Assembly: GCA_945862155.1 (NCBI GenBank)
Contig: CAMAXJ010000005.1
Coordinates: forward strand, 1 to 47,880
DNA from: Rhodoluna limnophila
Lineage (GTDB): Bacteria; Actinomycetota; Actinomycetes; Actinomycetales; Microbacteriaceae
DNA length: 47,880 bases
Direction: 5' to 3'
In this document: positions 42,753-47,880 of the stretch, in pieces
How positions within the stretch are numbered: position 1 is the stretch's first letter
How the letters are laid out: each line of letters begins with the position of its first letter
Made by a program: the position numbers and the translations under genes
The notes under the pieces: model-generated
Told to the model about the DNA's origin: nothing
Database searches by the model: none
Seen by the model: the letters and a program-made list of their open reading frames with translations, nothing else

Positions 42753-43877
42753 CTAGGAAGATAAATGGGCTGTTGAGTTAGTGCAGATAACCTCTGCTGC
42801 CTCAAGGCCCCAGTAGCGGGCGATAGAAATTGATGCTGGTCCAATGTTGGTTCGCCAAAACCCCGCCACTTGGGCATCGTTAGCTAGGCGCAGCAGTGCT
42901 CGAATTGGCATCACATGAGCTACCACCACCACTGTTTGCCCAGAGTAATTTGCAAGAATTGAATCGAAAGCTTTCCTAACTCGAGCGTCAAAGTCCTTTA
43001 GAGACTCTCCTCCTGGAGGTGCTACCTCAAAAGATCCTCGCCAAGCGTTGTATTGCTGCTCATGAGCGGTAAATACCTCTTCATTGGTCAGTCCGTCCCA
43101 ATCACCAAAACCTATTTCAGAAAGATCATTACTTGAAACCATAGGTAGCGAAACGCGATTAGCGATTGCCTGGGCTGTTTGCTGGGCTCTGGCAATTGGA
43201 GAATGCACAATTGCAGTTGGCGCACTCAAATAGGCGAAATTTCCCGAGTGACCGAACTTAGCAAGCTCTTCTGCAACTTCCCTGGCATCTTGTCTTCCAA
43301 GCTCCGATAGATCAGGATTCTCGCCATCGCCGCCAGAAATCTTTCTGGATTCAGTTAGGGCGGTTCGTCCGTGACGGACAAGAATCAAAGTTGTCGTCGC
43401 ACCAGTACTCGGACGTGGAGCGCGAATGGAGGATGGTTCGGCCAGATTGAACTCAACAGCGGAGGCGATAGGAGCGCCGGAGTAATCCATGGCTTTATTG
43501 GCAAGTGCATCAGCTAGCCCGTTTTGCTCACGCGGAATCCACACGAACTCAACGTCTTTGGATGCAATTAACTTCTGCACCTTTGAACCCAACGCCATCA
43601 TGTCTGGATGCTTAATCTTCCAACGTCCTGACATCTGTTCAACTACCAGTTTGGAGTCCATCCGAACCATTACGCTTGCCGCAGGATCAATCTCGAAGGC
43701 TGCCTCAAGTGCGAGAACAAGTGCTGTGTACTCGGCAACATTGTTGGTTGCGATTCCTACTGCCTCGGAAATTTCTCTAAGAATTTTTCCCGTTGCGGCA
43801 TCTATTACAACTGCGCCGGCTCCCGAGATTCCAGGATTCCCGCGAGATCCACCATCTGCTTCGATAATCAATTTCAT
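42753..43877 (-). CDS. Bifunctional RNase HI / acid phosphatase (RnhA-CobC fusion)
   Basis: RNase H EADGGSRGNPGISGAGAVV, NNVAEYTAL; histidine-phosphatase LVRHGRTALTESRKISG. Confidence 0.93.
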   Translation of the reverse strand: MKLIIEADGGSRGNPGISGAGAVVIDAATGKILREISEAVGIATNNVAEYTALVLALEAAFEIDPAASVMVRMDSKLVVEQMSGRWKIKHPDMMALGSKVQKLIASKDVEFVWIPREQNGLADALANKAMDYSGAPIASAVEFNLAEPSSIRAPRPSTGATTTLILVRHGRTALTESRKISGGDGENPDLSELGRQDAREVAEELAKFGHSGNFAYLSAPTAIVHSPIARAQQTAQAIANRVSLPMVSSNDLSEIGFGDWDGLTNEEVFTAHEQQYNAWRGSFEVAPPGGESLKDFDARVRKAFDSILANYSGQTVVVVAHVMPIRALLRLANDAQVAGFWRTNIGPASISIARYWGLEAAEVICTNSTAHLSS

Positions 43878-44590
43878 GAGCGCACCAAATAGGCCTGACA
43901 GTTAGGGCATTCTGCAATTTCATCCGCTGGTAAAGTAAGAATCTCTTCTAGGTTTGTGGCAGTAATCGATAAGCGGCAGGCTCCACATTCGTGGCCCACT
44001 AATTTTCCCACCGCAACGTTTCGCTCCGCTTTTCTTTGATAAGCCGCCGCTAGCTCTGGCTCGATAAGTCCAACTAGGGCACTTCGCTTGGATAATAGCT
44101 CGGCACGTGCAGAATCTAGTTCCGAGGTATTTGTTTCAAGTGCCGCTCTAAGTTCAGCTAATTCTTGTTCAGCTGCAGATTTTGCAGCTTCGGCTTCAGA
44201 TAGCTCAGCACGAACCGTCTCTAGAACTTCCATGATTCCAAGTTCGGCATCTTCTAGTTCACTTTTTCTCTTTGCCAATGTGGTTAGCTCATGCTCGATG
44301 CCTTGAGCATCTTTTGCCGAACTGGTGGATGAAAGTCGCTGGTTATCTTTTGCGATTCTGTTTTCAACAAGTTCAAGGTCGTTCTCTGAGCGTTTTAGTT
44401 CAAGCTCTAGATCACCGACTCTATTTCGCGCGTCGATAAGACGATCCGAAACCGCAAGTGCTTTTTCACTTGCCTCCGAAGTAGCTGTTGCCGAAAGGAG
44501 CTTGGCTCTATCGCCTGCGTTTCGCACGAGAGAAAGATCAAGGTCAACAAGCTCAAGTAGCCGCTTTTGATCCTGAAGGTTAGCCTTCAC
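43874..44590 (-). CDS. C4-type zinc ribbon / coiled-coil protein
   Basis: Long coiled coil then CGACRLSITATNLEEILTLPADEIAECPNCQAYLV; between Nif3 and RnhA-CobC. Confidence 0.87.
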   Translation of the reverse strand: MKANLQDQKRLLELVDLDLSLVRNAGDRAKLLSATATSEASEKALAVSDRLIDARNRVGDLELELKRSENDLELVENRIAKDNQRLSSTSSAKDAQGIEHELTTLAKRKSELEDAELGIMEVLETVRAELSEAEAAKSAAEQELAELRAALETNTSELDSARAELLSKRSALVGLIEPELAAAYQRKAERNVAVGKLVGHECGACRLSITATNLEEILTLPADEIAECPNCQAYLVRS

Positions 44591-45407
44591 TGCTTCTTCT
44601 TCCCTGCATGCTCATGGACCACGGATCTGTCGAAACTTGGCTCACAACAAAGTTAACCTCAGGGACCAGTTTTGAAAGAGTGATCTGGGTTGGCTTTAGC
44701 CAAAGACTCTCTGCGGCAAAATGTGAGATGTCCATTAGCGCAAGCGGATTAGTTGGCTCTGATACCGCATCGAGGACAACATGATGCCTTAGATCGCTGG
44801 TGACAAATAGATCGGCACCCTTTTGCGAAGCGGCAGCGATATAACTATCTCCAGCACCTCCAACAACAGCAACGGTTTCAATCATCCTGGTCAAATCCCC
44901 CGCCACTCGGACGGGGGCATAAGTTTCAGGAAGGCAAGATGAAACAAATGCTGCATACGTAGAAAGTGTCTGGGGGTTCTTTAGCTTTCCGATGCGCCCA
45001 TGGCCGATTCCATTCCCCGTGGAGATTAGTGGCGTTGTGTTAGCTAGCCCTAGATGTTGAGCCAAAACATCAGATACTCCATCGACAACGATGTCAGCGT
45101 TGGTGTGAGCGGAGAATATGGCTATTGAGTTTTTCACAGCAAAAGAAATTAGCTCTCCTTTGAGCTGATCTTCACTTAGGAAGTTAACGCCCTTTAGCAA
45201 AAGCGGGTGGTGAGAAATCACAAGCTCACAGCCGTGCAGTTTTGCTTCGGAGAGCACTTCTAGGCTCACGTCAATGCACAGTAAGGCCTTTGTGATGGTC
45301 TGGTTTGAGCTTCCAGTTGCGAGGCCGGGGCGGTCCCATTCTTCGGCACCTGAGAGCGGCCAGAGCGACTCAAAGGTACCAAGCAGGTTCGATAGAGGTA
45401 GCGGCAT
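44580..45407 (-). CDS. Nif3-like dinuclear metal centre protein
   Basis: EEWDRPGL, VISHHPLLLKGVNFL, FSAHTNADIVVDGVSDVLA, TSDLRHHVVLDA; start refined to 45407. Confidence 0.9.
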   Translation of the reverse strand: MPLPLSNLLGTFESLWPLSGAEEWDRPGLATGSSNQTITKALLCIDVSLEVLSEAKLHGCELVISHHPLLLKGVNFLSEDQLKGELISFAVKNSIAIFSAHTNADIVVDGVSDVLAQHLGLANTTPLISTGNGIGHGRIGKLKNPQTLSTYAAFVSSCLPETYAPVRVAGDLTRMIETVAVVGGAGDSYIAAASQKGADLFVTSDLRHHVVLDAVSEPTNPLALMDISHFAAESLWLKPTQITLSKLVPEVNFVVSQVSTDPWSMSMQGRRSSEG

Positions 45408-45411
45408 CTTT

Positions 45412-47400
45412 TTACGCCGCAGCGTCAAGGAATTCCCTGAGCTCCTGGCGTCTCTTATCTAGCTCAGCAAGTTGTCGCTCTTGCTTCTTGATTCTTGGGA
45501 TCCCTAGAACTACCGGTAGCAAGGCAGCTAGCCCAAACGCCATGGCAATTCCGATGTTTGATCCGACAAGCTCGAATATTCCTGGGGTGAAATCCCCGAG
45601 GTATCCAGTCCAGCTAGAAAGTTTAGGGTCGCCGTTTAGGTATCCAAAACCCAGAGCAACTGCGAGCAAGAACCCAAGGGCGTTGACAAAGTTAAATTTT
45701 CCGTAGAAACCATATTCGCGTGTTAGTGAGACCTCGTGATAGCCGCGAGTTCGAGCGAGTGCGTCAGAGACAAAGATTCCAGCCCAAGCTGCAGCAACCA
45801 CTCCAACTAGGAGCACTAGCTCAAGTACTAACTCTTGCAGAGTGGATGCCGTAACGAGATAACTAGGTACGAGCACTGCCGCGAACACCAGCACCGAAGC
45901 CAGCATTGCCGCTACCCAGCCTGGAATCTTAACGATTCCGATTAGGTTTCCCGATAGCGAATAAACAGAGGCGGTAATCAAGTGAAGTATCGAGATACCA
46001 ACAGTCGCCACAAAGATCACAAAAACCCAAACAGGGGCCGAGACTGCAACAGTTGCTAACACTTCAGTACTGAATGAAGCGGTAAGAGTGTCTTCAGCCA
46101 TGAATAGCCATAGCAAGCCAAGAACACCTGTAATCAGTGGAAGGAAAAAGGTTGAGACAAAGCTCAGGAAAAACACCTTGGACCCAGGGGTTTCTTCTGG
46201 CAACTTCCTAGCAAAATCTCCCGAGAAAGAAAGCACCGCAAACCCAAACAGGGCCAGGGCAAAAAGACCCAGGTCAATAAGTCCAGGGTTTGAAATAGCT
46301 TCAACTGTTGCAAGATCCTCCAGTGAATAGGTGTTGGCTACAAAGTAGACAAATGTTCCAGTTCCAATCACAGTTACAGTTGCCGTGACCTGCTGAAGAC
46401 GCAGAACACCCTGGCCGCCAAAAGCGGAAACTATTGCAGCGATAACAATCATCGGAATAAGAACAAATAAAGAAGCGGTAAATTCACCCGGGAAGACCAG
46501 TCGCTCGGCGACATCGGCAAACCACGGTTGGTTGAAAATCAGCGGTGAGACAATTCGTGCCGCAAAGTACACAAAAGCAGCAGCCCAAAAAAGTTTTGCG
46601 AAAAGCATGAATGTGGCAGGCAACGAATTACCCCAAACCCCAAAGGCTGCTCTTGAAACTACCGTGAGCGAACTAGAGGCTCGGACAGAAGCCATGGAAC
46701 CAACCGCTGCCATAAATGATGTGATAACCAAAACAGAAGCTAGCAATACAACCGACTGAGCCAGCGATGCTCCAGCGTCTTTGATTAAAGCGGCGACAAC
46801 AAGAGCCAACGGGGATGCAGCAATCGCAAGCCAGGACCAGCTAAGCGCTAAAGCGGTTCGTGTTGGGCCGGCTTTATCTTCATCATCCGCGTCAACCTGA
46901 TTTTCGTTCTTGGAAGCTGTAACTTGGCTTTCCTCGAAGAGCCCTACTGAAACTGAAGCTGAAACCGGTTCTGCTTCAATCTTGTCGGATTTCGTTGAAG
47001 CAACTTCAGAAGTTGAGTCAACTTTGGCAATTGGGGTTTGCATGATCTCAGGTTCAGTTGCAACCTCTGCGTAGCTGGCATTAAGCGCAGCAACACGGTC
47101 TTCGATTCGCTCTGGAGTTGTTTGAACGACGGCTGGAGCAGATGCGGGAAGCGTTGTCGGTGCTGCTGGATCTTGGAATGAGAATGAATCAACAGGCGCT
47201 GGTTCGGTGGCCGCAAGCAACTCGGCTTGAAGTTTCCACTTCGAAAGCTCTAAGGCGTCTTCTTGACGCAGTTTCGACTGTTCTTCGACTAGCGACATTG
47301 CCGCCATTATGCCGTCTGGCCGAAGCTGGAGCTCGGCCATCATTGTATTTAGCTCAGCATCTGACATGGCTTTTGGGGACGGGGGGTTTTGTTGAAACAT
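45412..47400 (-). CDS. Purine/cytosine permease-like (NCS1-type) multi-TM protein with long N-terminal extension
   Basis: ~190-aa low-complexity N-terminus before about a dozen TM helices; ALSWSWLAIAASPLA and VSRAAFGVWGNSLPA resemble NCS1 permeases. ATG at 47400 preferred over upstream TTG. Confidence 0.7.
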   Translation of the reverse strand: MFQQNPPSPKAMSDAELNTMMAELQLRPDGIMAAMSLVEEQSKLRQEDALELSKWKLQAELLAATEPAPVDSFSFQDPAAPTTLPASAPAVVQTTPERIEDRVAALNASYAEVATEPEIMQTPIAKVDSTSEVASTKSDKIEAEPVSASVSVGLFEESQVTASKNENQVDADDEDKAGPTRTALALSWSWLAIAASPLALVVAALIKDAGASLAQSVVLLASVLVITSFMAAVGSMASVRASSSLTVVSRAAFGVWGNSLPATFMLFAKLFWAAAFVYFAARIVSPLIFNQPWFADVAERLVFPGEFTASLFVLIPMIVIAAIVSAFGGQGVLRLQQVTATVTVIGTGTFVYFVANTYSLEDLATVEAISNPGLIDLGLFALALFGFAVLSFSGDFARKLPEETPGSKVFFLSFVSTFFLPLITGVLGLLWLFMAEDTLTASFSTEVLATVAVSAPVWVFVIFVATVGISILHLITASVYSLSGNLIGIVKIPGWVAAMLASVLVFAAVLVPSYLVTASTLQELVLELVLLVGVVAAAWAGIFVSDALARTRGYHEVSLTREYGFYGKFNFVNALGFLLAVALGFGYLNGDPKLSSWTGYLGDFTPGIFELVGSNIGIAMAFGLAALLPVVLGIPRIKKQERQLAELDKRRQELREFLDAAA

Positions 47401-47441
47401 AGCCAAATCCTATCCCCGCTAATTCAAATGGTCGCTATCTG

Positions 47442-47514
47442 TGGGCCCTACCGGGCTCGAACCGATGACATCCACGGTGTAAACGTGGCGCTCTACCAAC
47501 TGAGCTAAAGGCCC
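47442..47514 (-). tRNA. tRNA-Val (anticodon TAC)
   Basis: GGGCCTTTAGCTCAGTTGGTAGAGCGCCACGTTTACACCGTGGATGTCATCGGTTCGAGCCCGGTAGGGCCCA; complete cloverleaf, CCA not encoded. Confidence 0.96.
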
Positions 47515-47549
47515 TCAAACATGCGCCGTAAGGCAACTACAAAACTCTA

Positions 47550-47880
47550 CTACAAAGCCGCTAGAGCCTCTTTGTAGCTTCCTAGGTCCCTGGCTTCGCC
47601 AGGGCCGTTGACAAACTTGGCCTGAATCACGCCTTCTTTATCAATCAAGAAGGTACCGCGCTTGGCAATTCCAGCTTCTTCCATGAAGACCCCGTATTGC
47701 TTGGCAACGCCACCGTGGGGCCAGAAATCGGCTAACACCTGAAACTTGTAACCCTCCTGGTCAGCAAAGATCTTCTGGGTGTATTTCGAGTCCACAGAAA
47801 TAGCCAAAAGCTCAGTGTCCGCTGACTCAAACATAGAAATGTTGTCCCTCAGCTCGCAAAGCTCCCCGGTACAGGTGCCC
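47550..47880 (-). CDS. Peroxiredoxin (AhpE/Bcp-like), N-terminus beyond window
   Basis: Frame continues upstream of the listed start: TCTGELCELRDNISMFESADTELLAISVDSKYTQKIFADQ...; peroxidatic CTGELC motif. Confidence 0.9.
   Translation of the reverse strand, partial: GTCTGELCELRDNISMFESADTELLAISVDSKYTQKIFADQEGYKFQVLADFWPHGGVAKQYGVFMEEAGIAKRGTFLIDKEGVIQAKFVNGPGEARDLGSYKEALAAL

Noticed and set aside
1-47880. CRISPR, mobile element, prophage, defence or toxin-antitoxin system
   Set aside because: No spaced direct repeats, transposase, integrase, phage or effector genes found; content is core metabolism and information processing throughout.

Overview
This 47.9 kb window looks like a compact housekeeping block from a small, moderate-GC actinobacterium. 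Gene content and GC suggest a streamlined Microbacteriaceae (Luna-cluster-like, e.g. Rhodoluna/Aquiluna), but that placement is inference. I see no CRISPR array, prophage, transposon, toxin-antitoxin, defence island or biosynthetic cluster. The gene order resembles blocks conserved across Actinobacteria: DUF3000-rnd-dxs, DUF3710-dut-DUF3093-DUF4193, parC/parE, gatD-murT, sigA, pepA-lpd-sucB-lipB-lipA-DUF4191-glnA-glnE-glnA2, panB, and rnpB-rnhA/cobC-zinc ribbon-Nif3. Two RNA genes are clear: rnpB (minus strand, fully inside a spurious ORF) and tRNA-Val(TAC). One small CDS missing from the ORF track was recovered (59-aa SPOR-like protein, 40500-40679, minus). The more interesting signals concern genome architecture. 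Nearly all convergent gene pairs overlap at their stop codons, including a 12-bp palindrome ending two genes. TAG is the commonest stop codon by my hand count. Many starts carry a TANNNT hexamer 6-7 nt upstream, suggesting leaderless transcription. Two tight divergent pairs share a symmetric TANNNTA -10-like motif. The primary sigma factor has a predicted all-hairpin leader, and a GlnR-like tandem site lies upstream of glnA. Unusual proteins are an NCS1-like permease with a ~190-aa N-terminal extension and an orphan one-TM protein in the lipoate locus.
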